From: Verrucomicrobiales bacterium
Lineage (GTDB): Bacteria; Verrucomicrobiota; Verrucomicrobiia; Verrucomicrobiales; Akkermansiaceae
Length of the DNA stretch: 19,879 bases
Direction: 5' to 3'
Assembly (NCBI GenBank): GCA_002729295.1
Contig: PBTU01000186.1
Span: 1 to 19,879, forward strand
In this document: positions 1 to 8,123 of the stretch, one piece after another
Layout: the number at the start of each line of letters is the position of its first letter
Position numbering within the stretch: position 1 is the first letter of the stretch
The notes under the pieces: generated by a model
What the model was told of the DNA's origin: nothing
The model's input: only the letters and a program-made list of their open reading frames with translations
Database searches by the model: none
Made by a program: the position numbers and the translations under genes

Positions 1-408
1 AATGAGGAGTCCGTCTTCTTTGTCGGTCAGCCCGATTTCCGAACCGGCAGCGAGCATGCCCTTGGATTCCACGCCGCGCATTTTGGCTTCGCCAATCACG
101 AATCCTCCGAGGTCGGCTCCGGGCAGACAGCAGGGGACTTTGTCGCCGACCTGGTAGTTTTTCGCTCCACAGACAATCTGGCGTAACTGGCCCTCTCCGG
201 CATCGACCTGGGTGATCTTGAGCTTGTCGGCATCGGGGTGCTGGACGGCTTCCTTGATCTCGGCCACGACGATCTGATCGCTCTGCACTCCCGCGGTTTG
301 GAGGCCTTCTACCTCAATGCCGGCAAAGGTCAGGAGGTCGCAGACTTCGTCGAGTGAGCGGGATCCGAGATCGAGGCGTTCTTTGAGCCAATTGAGCGAA
401 ACGTTCAT
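1..408 (-). CDS. pheT: Phenylalanine--tRNA ligase beta subunit, N-terminal part (cut by window edge)
   Basis: Reading leftward from an ATG at 408 gives 136 codons with no stop before the window edge, so only the N-terminus is present. It begins MNVSLNWLKERLDL, the usual PheT start. From about residue 45 it carries the tRNA-binding (EMAP/OB-fold) domain, with HPDADKLKI, IVCGAKN and KMRGVESKGML motifs. PheT is the beta chain of the (alpha-beta)2 enzyme that charges tRNA-Phe in the cytoplasm. pheS, which commonly sits just upstream, is not here: tamA precedes it on the same strand with a 197-base gap. Whether it shares a transcript with tamB-tamA cannot be told. The family call is secure; the rest of the protein lies outside the window. 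Confidence 0.95.
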   Translation of the reverse strand, partial: MNVSLNWLKERLDLGSRSLDEVCDLLTFAGIEVEGLQTAGVQSDQIVVAEIKEAVQHPDADKLKITQVDAGEGQLRQIVCGAKNYQVGDKVPCCLPGADLGGFVIGEAKMRGVESKGMLAAGSEIGLTDKEDGLLI

Positions 409-605
409 GTGCGCGGAGCCTTTGTGGAGATGGCGGGATTTTCAATGGCGAAATGAGGGAAATCTCAGATGCCGGGGATACAGAGACTGTTTTTGAAATT
501 TTGTGAGTGATTCGAATCGTTTCTGCGAGGGGCGTTGTAGGGCAGTCGGACTACGGGTGAGTGATTGAGAGCGGAGGTTTTGACAGCTCGATAGCTCAGG
601 TGAAT
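409..605. other. Intergenic region between tamA and pheT
   Basis: These 197 bases lie between the tamA stop and the pheT start, both leftward. I found no convincing ORF, tRNA or U-tailed terminator. The only symmetry noted is a short AGCT-ATCG-AGCT repeat just past the tamA stop. A pheT promoter may lie here but no clear -35/-10 pair stands out. Confidence 0.5.
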
Positions 606-2567
606 CTAGAAGGTTGCGCCGATGGCGAAGTGGAAGGCTCCGGCGGGTTCGTCGTTATCGCGGGTGAGGGAGTAGCCGTATTCGAGACGGACGGGGCCGA
701 CGGGGAGATCGAGGCGGATTCCGAGCCCGGCGGCAACTTCGATGTCAGCATCGAAGAGGCCGTCTGGGTCGGGAGAGAGGGCTCCAGCATCGATGAAGAG
801 AACTCCTTGCACCGGGCCGGTGATCTTCCGGGTGTATTCGGCATTGGCGACCCACCAAGAGGTGCCGCCGATGGGGTCGTTTCCGTATTTGGGGCCGAGG
901 TCTCGTTCGGTGAATGAGCGCACGGTATTGGCTCCGCCAAGGAATTCACGAAGGTCGATGGGGAGGTTGGAACTGTCCCCGGATGGTTTGATAAAGCCAC
1001 CTCGAATGCCCAGGGCGTAGCGACTGTTTTCGCTCAGCTTTTTGTAGTAGCTCATCTCGGCTGTGGTTTCGAAGAAGGGGACGCTCTCATCTCCGAGGGA
1101 AATTCCGAGGGAGGTGTCCAGTTCTGCAAGCAGGCCCTTAGTGGTGAGAGTGGGATCGTCGCGACGGTCGTATCGTTGCCTGAATGACAGGCGGGAGACT
1201 CCGTAGTTCTCTTGACCGATAATATCGGTAGGAATGCTGCTGCTAATATCGGCATACGAGTTGGAGAACCCCAGCGTGCCGGTGTAGTAATGCTCGGGAA
1301 GATCCCAGGAGAGCTCCATCGCGAAACCCGACTCCCACTTCGAATAAGCATCGTGGTCACGGGTAAGGGTAAAGAGGCGTCGGTTAAATTGGAGATCGCG
1401 GTCGAGGAAGTAGGGATCGGTGAGTGAGACCTCGCCGAGGGCACCCAGCGAGGTGACTTCGATTCCGGCGTTAAGATTCCAGAGTCGGCCCCAGAGATTG
1501 CGGTCGTAATAACGTGCTCCGAGGATGACTCCTTCGTAGGATCCAAAACCAGCTGAGAAGGAAACTCCGCGGGCTTTGGCTTCCTTGAGGTGAAGAGTGA
1601 GATCGAGTTCCTTGTTGGGGGTTTCGGTTTTTTCAAGGCGGGACTCGGCGAAGGCTCCGGTGGTGATGAGCTTCTTGATGTCTTTGCTGATTTGGTTTTC
1701 GTCGAAGGTGCTGCCAGCGATGTTCTTGAAGCGAGAGCGAACGTGTTTGGGGAGCGTTTTGGCGAGACCCTTGATGTCGAATGAGCGAACTTTGAAGCGG
1801 GTTCCTGGGGTGACTTTGAAGAAGAGTTGAAGGCTGGTGCCTTTGATTTCCTTGGCCATTTCGAGTTCCAGGCCGGCGTATCCACGCTTGCGGTAGTGTT
1901 CGCTAACGGACTTACGAATCCTGATGATGGTCTCTGAATTTGCGGTGGTTCCTTTGACGTCCTGGAGCTTCCTAGTGAGATTGCTTCCCGGAGAAATGGA
2001 CGACTCAAGTTTTGGGGGAGCGAGAAGATACCTGGGGCCTTTGTTGACCGTGATACGCATCGGGATTTTTCCGCTGGCATCTCTGGGGAGCGGGGTGGCG
2101 ACTGCTTTGGCAGTCCAGTGACCCTTGGAGGTGAGCAAGTCAATGACGCGGGAGGTTCCTGAGGAAACCGAGTCGGTAACAAGAGCGCGTTTTTTTTCAT
2201 CGCCAGGGAAAGCGGCTTGGAATTGTTCGGCGATTTTTTTGATGTCATCCGAGCCTGCGACCGAGACCGTGCCGAGGAACTTGGGCGGGCCTTCGTTGAC
2301 GGTGAGGAGGATGTTGTCGCCGCCGGGGAGTGACCATTCGACGAGAGCTTCCGGCAGGCCGTGGGTGTGGAGATAGCTTTTTACGAGGAAGGCGGCATCA
2401 TCGGCACGTTGCGGAGTGGCATCGCGTTTTTGGATGTATTCCAATCGTCCCGCGATTGTTTCGAGGAGGAATTTTTCGGAGTAAGATCGTAGCCCTACGA
2501 TATCGATGTCTGCCGCCTGGGTAAGGGCGGAGAGTGCGAAGAAGAGGCTGGTCAGGAGACGGCGCAT
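606..2567 (-). CDS. tamA: Omp85-family outer membrane protein, TamA-like
   Basis: This 653-residue protein has a signal peptide (about 1-18, cut near LTQA-AD). About 310 residues of POTRA-like repeats follow, which I divide into four (about 19-95, 96-181, 182-257, 258-332). A C-terminal 16-strand-type barrel (about 335-653) ends in Phe (AIGATF), the usual outer-membrane signature. The Omp85 loop-6 motif, normally VRGF/Y, reads VRSF at 549-552 within FLGGANTVRSF, followed by LGP. The GLGIRLDLPVGPVRLEYGY segment is typical of the family. TamA is the outer-membrane half of the translocation and assembly module. The start abuts the tamB stop (TAAATG), which suggests coupled translation. BamA is an alternative, but the TamB partner and only about four POTRA domains favour TamA. 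The E. coli protein has three POTRA domains. Confidence 0.88.
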   Translation of the reverse strand: MRRLLTSLFFALSALTQAADIDIVGLRSYSEKFLLETIAGRLEYIQKRDATPQRADDAAFLVKSYLHTHGLPEALVEWSLPGGDNILLTVNEGPPKFLGTVSVAGSDDIKKIAEQFQAAFPGDEKKRALVTDSVSSGTSRVIDLLTSKGHWTAKAVATPLPRDASGKIPMRITVNKGPRYLLAPPKLESSISPGSNLTRKLQDVKGTTANSETIIRIRKSVSEHYRKRGYAGLELEMAKEIKGTSLQLFFKVTPGTRFKVRSFDIKGLAKTLPKHVRSRFKNIAGSTFDENQISKDIKKLITTGAFAESRLEKTETPNKELDLTLHLKEAKARGVSFSAGFGSYEGVILGARYYDRNLWGRLWNLNAGIEVTSLGALGEVSLTDPYFLDRDLQFNRRLFTLTRDHDAYSKWESGFAMELSWDLPEHYYTGTLGFSNSYADISSSIPTDIIGQENYGVSRLSFRQRYDRRDDPTLTTKGLLAELDTSLGISLGDESVPFFETTAEMSYYKKLSENSRYALGIRGGFIKPSGDSSNLPIDLREFLGGANTVRSFTERDLGPKYGNDPIGGTSWWVANAEYTRKITGPVQGVLFIDAGALSPDPDGLFDADIEVAAGLGIRLDLPVGPVRLEYGYSLTRDNDEPAGAFHFAIGATF

Positions 2568-5500
2568 TTATCGGAATCGGATGGAGAAAACGACGAGGGC
2601 CCGGGTTTGTCCTTGTTCGTCGATTTGCGTAGTGAAGTCCCATTGGTCGTCGATTTTCAGGGTGGCCGACGAGAATTTGCGATCGGTGAATTGGTTGGCG
2701 TCGCCGAGGGAGAGTTCGATTTGGTCGGAGTTTTTGAGAAGGCGTTGCAGGACGCTCTTGTCCTTGTTGCCGTAGCGGCGGCGGAGTCCTTCGAGGAGGT
2801 ATTGCAGGGCCTTTTGCGATGCAACCTCGCGGTCTTCAAGGGCGGCCGATGGGGAACCCGTGGCGATGAGGAGCATGATTTCGCTTTCCGGGAGCGGAGG
2901 ATTGGAACTCAGGGTGAGGTTGGGGTTTTGCACCGGTCCGGAGAGGAAGGCCTGCACGGTGTATTGTGAAACTTTGGAAGTCCCGCGCAGGCTAATGATG
3001 GGATTGTCGTAGTCGTTGGGCTTTAGGGTGACGACGGCGCTGGTGATTTCGAGGTCGCTGAAAGGGAGGTCGGCGACGAGCTTGTTGGTGACGATGGTGC
3101 CGGATGGGCGGGGCGCGCCAATGGTTCCTAAAATGCGTGCGTTGGCGGTGAGATCACCTTTGGCGAGGTTGCCTCTGATGAGTATGGGGTCGGCGGTGGT
3201 GACGGTGATGTTGAGAGGCCAATTTCCGTAGGGAGCGGGGACAAGAAGGGAGGAGCCCTTTGATTTCGAACGGGAAGAAAAGGTGGGCAGATTGGGTCGG
3301 GGGATATCGGTGGTGGTGGGAACGCCGAAGGGTAGGATTTCGACGTCCTTGTAGATGAGGCTCTCAGCAATGGCGAGGGTGCCGGAGAGAGTGGCCTTGG
3401 AAAGAGGACCACGGAGATTGAGGTCTGGATGGCCGCGAAAGGTATAGTCGGTATTGCGGGTGAGAAGGACGTGTTTGCCCTTGAGGGAAAGATCGAAAAC
3501 CGGTTCTTCTCCGGCGAGTTCGATTTTCCCGCCGAGGTTCAAGGTCCCTCCGGCTGCCATGAACGGGGAGGGCTCGATGGTGATGGTTTTTCCTTTGGCG
3601 GTAACGCGGAGTCTGGAGTCGCGGAAGTCGGCGGTGGGCGAGTCCAAGAGGATCATCCGATTGATCGAGGCCGTTAATTCGCCTGAGTAGTTTGGCTTAG
3701 CAAGGGTGCCTGAAATAGCGGCGTTTGTTTCGAGATCTCCAGATATGGAACGAATGGATGGTGCGAAGGGTTTGATGCGATTGAGATCAAGCTTGGTCGA
3801 TTTAATGACGAGATTGATGGTGGCATCGTTCGGGCTTTTTTCACGCTTCAGCCAGACGGCGGGGAGGAAGGCAAGGTCTCCATTGATGTCGAGAAGAGGG
3901 CCTCCGGGTTCGCGGGCATTGCCTTTGAGGATGAGTTGCTGGTTTTCGGTTTCAAAGGAGGTGCGGAGGTCGACCGGAGGGAGTTTGGGTTGGTCGCTTT
4001 GATGGAAATCGATGAGAGAGGCCGTTCCTTCAATCTGGGGTTCCGAGGGAGTGCCGGAAAGGTTCAGGTTGGCTTCGACCACACCTTTGAGGGTTTTAGG
4101 AATGGGGGCGAACTTGCGAAGTCGCTCGAAGGAGAGGGGTTGAGAGGCGATTTTAAATTCGAAGGGCGTGTCGTTTTGAAGGACATCGTCGAGCGACTTA
4201 AGATTGAGCGGAGCGGGAAGTTTACCGGAGGCCTTGAGCAAGGTGTTGCCGGATTCGATGAGATTGAGAGAGGTGACAGTGAGGAAATCATCCTGCCATG
4301 AGAGGGCTCCTTCGAGGTCCCCTTCGGGGGCGAGGACTTGAATGTTGTTCAAGGTGACGGACTTGGGCCAATCCCAGAATCCGGTCGCAGTGGTGACGAT
4401 CTGGGGTTCTTTGAGATTGGCCTGCAGGAGGTCGAGAGTTCCCTGATGGGCTTCATTTGGGAGGTCTCCTTTCGCAGTGAGGCCGAGGGCCAGAGGCCCG
4501 GTGAGGGTTTCGTGAATGAGTTCGCCATTTTGAATTTCACCGTGGAGCTTGGCGGAATAGGTGGAGGACTGGAGATCGTAGTTGGCCTCGAGTTGGATTT
4601 CTTCCAGGGCAACGGCATTCAGGGAGACTTTTTGGTTGGAGAATTCCAATTGCCCCGAAGTCTCAGGGACCTTTGGGTAGGTGAGATTGAAGGAAAGTTG
4701 GGCGGTGCTTTCGAGGATTTCTTCGTTGAGGAAAACCGAGCCCTCAGCGGTGAGCTGATCCTGATAGTTGAGTTCGATCTTGGTTTCGTTTCCAAAGACT
4801 TCGAATCGATTTTCTCCGGAAGCGTTCAGTGAGATTTTTTGGTCCTTATAGATGGTGTCGAGTTCGGCGTGAATTTGTTGGTCGTTGAGCGAGCCATTGA
4901 GGTCGATGGATTGAATGAGCTGCTCCTCCCATTGGATCATCGTGCCGGTCATGTCGACTTCGTTTTGAGTAAGCGAGAGGCTGGAAAGAGTTCCGCCAAC
5001 GGGGAGTTCCGGGTCGTAAAGTGAAGCGGCTTTTTTGAGGTCAAGAGAGGGTGAGTTGAGCGCGAGCGAGAATTCGGTTTTGAGATTTGATGATGCCGAG
5101 AGCATGGCTCCGGCGAGTTCTATCCCGGTGGTGATTCCGTCATCGATTTTATAAGCGAGGGCGCGCAAGCCCAGGACCTGAAGGATTTGGAGTTGGTCGA
5201 CGGAGATGGACTCGTTGTTCCAGGTAATAGTGCTCGATTGAGTGCGGGCGGTGCGCCCCAGATGGTCGGTGATGCTGAGATCTTCGAAGCGATAGTGTTC
5301 TTCGTTTGGAGAATGTTTGAGGGCGGCAAGAGTGAGTCCAAAATCCATTTCGGAGGCTTTCGCTTTGAAATCCATTTGGGTGATGGTGATCTTGGCTGGT
5401 TGGAGAAATCCGCGAACGAGGTTAAGGGTTTCGGAGAGATGGGCGGGATCTTCGGCCGGCGATGAGGGGGCTTCCGGCGATGATGGCCTCGGAGCGTCGA

Positions 5501-5852
5501 AATCGAGATAGATGACGAGATCCGCAATCTCGATTTCCCGGAGTTCTTTAGAGAGCAGCGATGAGAGAGACCAGGAGAGGGCGACCTTGGACGCTTCGGC
5601 TTTTTGAATGAGCCCGTCGCTTGTTAGGGCGATGTTTTCGAGGGAAAGTCCATCGAGGAGGGATCCAGAAACGGTGAAGTCACCGGAGAGGTTTTGTTTC
5701 TCGAGATGGTTGGCTAGGGCCGCTTCAACGGCCCAGCGGGCACCGGGGCCATTGGCCCAGATGCCAAGGGCAAACACGAACACAAAAAGAACCCCAAAAA
5801 ACTTCTTCCAACGGTGGCATGGACTGGGCTGGGGTTCAGATTTTTCAGGCAT
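2568..5852 (-). CDS. tamB: Translocation/assembly module protein TamB (AsmA-like, DUF490)
   Basis: This 1094-residue protein has a short cytoplasmic N-terminus, one membrane anchor (about 17-35) and a very long periplasmic region of repeating beta-rich, low-similarity segments. That is the pattern of AsmA-like bridge proteins that span the periplasm as a hydrophobic groove. The last 300 or so residues match the TamB (DUF490) domain, including DPILIRGNLAKGDL, GTIGAPRPSG and SEIMLLIATG, and the protein ends FSIRFR. Known roles are work with TamA in outer-membrane protein or autotransporter assembly and, for AsmA-like proteins generally, phospholipid transport. It is slightly shorter than E. coli TamB (about 1259 residues). 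Here tamB precedes tamA with no intervening base, the reverse of the usual proteobacterial tamA-tamB order. A perfect dyad lies 8 bases before the start. Confidence 0.9.
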   Translation of the reverse strand: MPEKSEPQPSPCHRWKKFFGVLFVFVFALGIWANGPGARWAVEAALANHLEKQNLSGDFTVSGSLLDGLSLENIALTSDGLIQKAEASKVALSWSLSSLLSKELREIEIADLVIYLDFDAPRPSSPEAPSSPAEDPAHLSETLNLVRGFLQPAKITITQMDFKAKASEMDFGLTLAALKHSPNEEHYRFEDLSITDHLGRTARTQSSTITWNNESISVDQLQILQVLGLRALAYKIDDGITTGIELAGAMLSASSNLKTEFSLALNSPSLDLKKAASLYDPELPVGGTLSSLSLTQNEVDMTGTMIQWEEQLIQSIDLNGSLNDQQIHAELDTIYKDQKISLNASGENRFEVFGNETKIELNYQDQLTAEGSVFLNEEILESTAQLSFNLTYPKVPETSGQLEFSNQKVSLNAVALEEIQLEANYDLQSSTYSAKLHGEIQNGELIHETLTGPLALGLTAKGDLPNEAHQGTLDLLQANLKEPQIVTTATGFWDWPKSVTLNNIQVLAPEGDLEGALSWQDDFLTVTSLNLIESGNTLLKASGKLPAPLNLKSLDDVLQNDTPFEFKIASQPLSFERLRKFAPIPKTLKGVVEANLNLSGTPSEPQIEGTASLIDFHQSDQPKLPPVDLRTSFETENQQLILKGNAREPGGPLLDINGDLAFLPAVWLKREKSPNDATINLVIKSTKLDLNRIKPFAPSIRSISGDLETNAAISGTLAKPNYSGELTASINRMILLDSPTADFRDSRLRVTAKGKTITIEPSPFMAAGGTLNLGGKIELAGEEPVFDLSLKGKHVLLTRNTDYTFRGHPDLNLRGPLSKATLSGTLAIAESLIYKDVEILPFGVPTTTDIPRPNLPTFSSRSKSKGSSLLVPAPYGNWPLNITVTTADPILIRGNLAKGDLTANARILGTIGAPRPSGTIVTNKLVADLPFSDLEITSAVVTLKPNDYDNPIISLRGTSKVSQYTVQAFLSGPVQNPNLTLSSNPPLPESEIMLLIATGSPSAALEDREVASQKALQYLLEGLRRRYGNKDKSVLQRLLKNSDQIELSLGDANQFTDRKFSSATLKIDDQWDFTTQIDEQGQTRALVVFSIRFR

Positions 5853-5860
5853 CGCTCGGC

Positions 5861-5879
5861 TTTCGTCACTATGACGAAA
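5861..5879. promoter_or_regulatory. Perfect 19-bp inverted repeat in the tamB leader
   Basis: TTTCGTCA-CTA-TGACGAAA is a perfect dyad with 8-bp arms and a 3-base centre. It lies 8 bases upstream of the tamB start codon, in the 96-base gap to the DUF6807 gene. A weak TACAAT hexamer on the leftward strand (5894-5889) would place the dyad right at a transcription start, as a repressor operator would be. As RNA, a 3-base loop is also possible. No regulator is encoded nearby. Only the symmetry is certain. Confidence 0.5.
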
Positions 5880-5948
5880 ATTCGGAACATTGTATTGCCC
5901 GAATTGATCTAAATAGCGAATGACATCTCGTCAGCGATCCCGAGAGCG

Positions 5949-6854
5949 TTAATTAGCAAATTTTTGATAGGATTTTGCGACGGCTTCTTTATCGAATTTG
6001 CCACTTTCCAGAAGAATCCCGTAGCGCTGGGTGAGAGTCTTTCCTCTTTTCAGGTTGTAGTCACCGGATTCCTTTTCGCCAAAATCTTTTTTACCGAAGG
6101 GATTGGCTGCGATGAGTCCGTATGTGCGGGCATGCCACCAGGTTGGGTGGCGGAGGTTTTCGGGGTGATCCATCATGGTGATGACGGTGGCCTGTCCTTT
6201 GGAGTCGGGTCCGTGAACCGAGACCCACTTGGCGCGCTTGCCCCAGACCTTTCCGTCAATTTGGCCCTCGGAGTTGGCGAGCTGTCCCTTGGCGACATTT
6301 CCCTTGTGACGGAGAGTGGGCGCGATACGAAGGGCGAAAGAGCCTTCCTTGGTGTCGGCAAACTTGGCGTCGATTTCGGCGGTGATTTGGGAATTCACCA
6401 CGATGGAGAGGGCTTTGTCGCTGAGCTTTTCAAATTGGTAGGTCCGCTTTTCCTTGAGGATGATTTTGTCCTTGTGGGTCCAGTGGAGATTGGCGGTGAA
6501 GGTGCCGCCTTTGACGTTCTCGAACGATTGATGCTGGATCTTGGAGTTGTGTTTCGGGTCGTGCCAGAAATCGTGACCGTTGACATTTCCGTGGGTGAAC
6601 CAGAAGGAACGGTGGTGCGGGTGGTCGCTTTGTTCACCCGCGACGTCTTTGACCATGGGGAAGCTGCGGGTGAGCCCGGTTCCGCTGGGGCCGACGAGTG
6701 GATAAAGGTAGGGGACCGAGCTATCAGTGCGATATTCGGTGATCAGTTTGTCACCGTCGAAGATTTTCAGGGAACTGTCGGTTTTTTCCGAACGAAGTTC
6801 AGCGGTGGAAAGCCCGGTCAGGGCTGCGGAGAGGAGGAAAACGAGTGGTTTCAT
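5949..6854 (-). CDS. Secreted DUF6807 (PmoA-like) family protein
   Basis: I start this at the ATG at 6854 (301 residues), because it gives a clean signal peptide, MKPLVFLLSAALTGLSTA. The open frame extends to a TTG at 6992, but that would put 46 odd residues ahead of the signal. The mature part shows family motifs: SDHPHHRSFWF followed by GNVNGHDFW (about residues 76-98), a RIAPTLRHKGN segment, and WWHARTYGLIAANPFG near the C-terminus. Members are common in Planctomycetes and Verrucomicrobia and are often annotated as PmoA, although no methane oxidation role follows from that. They are usually thought to be periplasmic proteins linked to carbohydrate use; the biochemical role is uncertain. 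It diverges from the anti-sigma-like gene at 6992 and lies 96 bases upstream of tamB. Confidence 0.8.
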   Translation of the reverse strand: MKPLVFLLSAALTGLSTAELRSEKTDSSLKIFDGDKLITEYRTDSSVPYLYPLVGPSGTGLTRSFPMVKDVAGEQSDHPHHRSFWFTHGNVNGHDFWHDPKHNSKIQHQSFENVKGGTFTANLHWTHKDKIILKEKRTYQFEKLSDKALSIVVNSQITAEIDAKFADTKEGSFALRIAPTLRHKGNVAKGQLANSEGQIDGKVWGKRAKWVSVHGPDSKGQATVITMMDHPENLRHPTWWHARTYGLIAANPFGKKDFGEKESGDYNLKRGKTLTQRYGILLESGKFDKEAVAKSYQKFAN

Positions 6855-6991
6855 GGGTTTATTGGTTATCGGGAATATTCGCCGGATAAAAGAACGGATG
6901 TTAAAGGAATAAAATTGCGGCCATCTGCTCTTAATTAGCATAACAAATAAAAGGACAGTAAAATTAAAACCCCAAGCCCAAAACCAGACCA
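6855..6991. promoter_or_regulatory. AT-rich divergent intergenic region
   Basis: These 137 bases separate two divergent start codons (DUF6807 leftward, anti-sigma-like gene rightward), so promoters for both should lie here. The stretch is clearly more AT-rich than its flanks. No -35/-10 pair is good enough to name, and neither start has a good Shine-Dalgarno sequence. Confidence 0.45.
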
Positions 6992-7885
6992 ATGGATAAT
7001 CAACGTGCTCAATTTATTTTGCAGAGCTTCCGTCCTGATGGAGCGGATGCCCATGATCCTGATTTCGCCATAGCACTCTCCTTGGCGACCGAAAACCGTG
7101 AACTTGGAGAATGGTTGGCCCAGGAGCGGGGGCAGGACGCGGCTTTTGCACATGCGCTTTCGGATCTTGAGATTCCAGAGGATCTTCGCGATGCCGTATT
7201 GGCAATGTTTGAGAGTGTTGATGGGGAGTTGGCTGAGTTTGACAGCGGATTCATCGGAGAGATCGCTCCGGAGGGGCTGCGCGATGAGATTCTCGATGCA
7301 AGCGAAGTGGAGCGAAAAGTTGTCTTGATCAGGCGTTCTCCAAAGATTTTCAAATGGGCTTCTTCGGCCGTTGCCGTCATTGCGGTGATGGCGCTTGTCT
7401 TTCTCTTTTTCGGATTCAGTGGTGGAAGTGTCCTGGCAGGATCGAATCCTCAGGAAGTAGAGTATTCTGCGATTGAGATGTTGGAATCTCCTTTCTTTTC
7501 GCTCGATCAAATCAACGATCGACAGGCTGCTCTTTATGAATGGTTAAAAGGTAAGAATCTTCCGTCCCCTGAAGTGCTTCCTGAAGGCTTAGGTGATCTC
7601 AAGGGAGTGGGCTGTAAGCTTCTTAAAATCGGAGAGAATAAGCATAAGGCCTCCCTCGTTTGCTATCGTCAGGAAAACGACAACATTGTGTATTTGGTGA
7701 TGATGGAGAAGGTTGCGCTCAATTGTAATGATCTCTGCGAAATCAAATCTGCGGTGGGGAGATGTCGTGACTGTGACAAAAATGACGAATGGGCAGTGAC
7801 CCAGTGGGCCGACGCCGAGCATGCGTTTCTTTTACTGAGTAAAATGAAGCCTTCGGAAATGGCTTTGTTGTTTGAGGAGGCCTGA
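6992..7885 (+). CDS. Single-pass membrane protein resembling an anti-sigma factor
   Basis: This protein has 297 residues and no signal peptide. The acidic N-terminal half (1-115) includes DFAIALSLATENRELGEWLAQE and paired IPEDLRDAVL / APEGLRDEIL segments. This layout is seen in cytoplasmic anti-sigma-type domains of Verrucomicrobiota. One transmembrane helix spans about 119-141, with positive residues on its inner side (RRSPKIFKW). The periplasmic C-terminus holds six cysteines (C208, C224, C245, C249, C258, C261), including CNDLC and CRDC, and a GCKLLKIGENKHKASLVCY segment that looks like a small sensory or disulfide-bonded fold. I infer an anti-sigma or sensor role from topology and family resemblance. 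No ECF sigma gene is adjacent, so its partner is unknown. Confidence 0.6.
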   Translation: MDNQRAQFILQSFRPDGADAHDPDFAIALSLATENRELGEWLAQERGQDAAFAHALSDLEIPEDLRDAVLAMFESVDGELAEFDSGFIGEIAPEGLRDEILDASEVERKVVLIRRSPKIFKWASSAVAVIAVMALVFLFFGFSGGSVLAGSNPQEVEYSAIEMLESPFFSLDQINDRQAALYEWLKGKNLPSPEVLPEGLGDLKGVGCKLLKIGENKHKASLVCYRQENDNIVYLVMMEKVALNCNDLCEIKSAVGRCRDCDKNDEWAVTQWADAEHAFLLLSKMKPSEMALLFEEA

Positions 7886-7890
7886 CCTCT

Positions 7891-7960
7891 CCGCCCGTAG
7901 CAGAGGCGGGGAGTCTCTGCTACGCTCGATCCTTAAAACTCCGGAAGAGGGCTACCGAGC
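7891..7960. repeat. Palindromic (REP-like) element with a 10-bp perfect stem
   Basis: The core is CGTAGCAGAG (7896-7905) and CTCTGCTACG (7915-7924), a perfect 10-bp stem with a 9-base loop. CCGCC at 7891 and GGCGG at 7905 offer an alternative fold. A further pair, GCTCG (7924-7928) and CGAGC (7956-7960), encloses AT-containing sequence, and the word GCTAC/GTAGC occurs three times. There is no U-run, so it is not a classic terminator, though it may end transcription of the gene at 6992-7885. Its compound symmetry and its position at the break in a truncated symporter gene suggest an interspersed repeat. Copy number cannot be judged from one window. Confidence 0.55.
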
Positions 7961-8117
7961 TGGCGGCGGTGATGTCGAGGAGGCACCGGGGTATGTCGCG
8001 TCCGGCGAGGAAATAGCTCTCCGTATTGTTGGCTGTTTTTCTGGCGGCCCACCACCCGATCCCCAGGCTGATAAAGAGGGAGGCGGCGATGATGATCCAG
8101 TCTGCGGTATCGATCAT
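7920..8117 (-). pseudogene. Truncated N-terminus of a sodium:solute symporter (SSF/SLC5 family)
   Basis: An ATG at 8117 opens 65 codons whose first 54 or so match the start of SSF transporters: DWIIIAASLFISLGIGWW (first membrane helix), then TESYFLAGRDIP and LLDITAASS. Full members have roughly 450-600 residues and 11-14 helices, so this is a remnant. Three residues in the conserved PWWLLGI-type segment are altered (PRCLLDI), each explicable by one base change. The last 9-11 codons coincide with the palindromic element at 7891-7960, where homology ends. It begins 6 bases after the stop of the TraB-type gene, as if once in the same operon. A small expressed membrane peptide is possible but unlikely. 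Confidence 0.7.
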
Positions 8118-8123
8118 AGTGAC

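Noticed and set aside
561..2524. Long rightward and alternative leftward frames over the tamA region (for example 1052-2248 leftward)
   Set aside because: They are rich in Ser/Pro/Arg or Gly/Glu and have no family resemblance, which is typical of out-of-frame readings of a GC-rich gene. The TamA frame has signal peptide, POTRA repeats and barrel.
5964..6938. 324-codon rightward frame opposite the DUF6807 gene
   Set aside because: It is the antisense shadow of a recognisable secreted protein, with low-complexity Gly/Val/Glu composition and no known motif.
7897..7923. Rho-independent terminator for the anti-sigma-like gene
   Set aside because: The hairpin is strong but has no U-run on either strand, so a repeat element explains it better.
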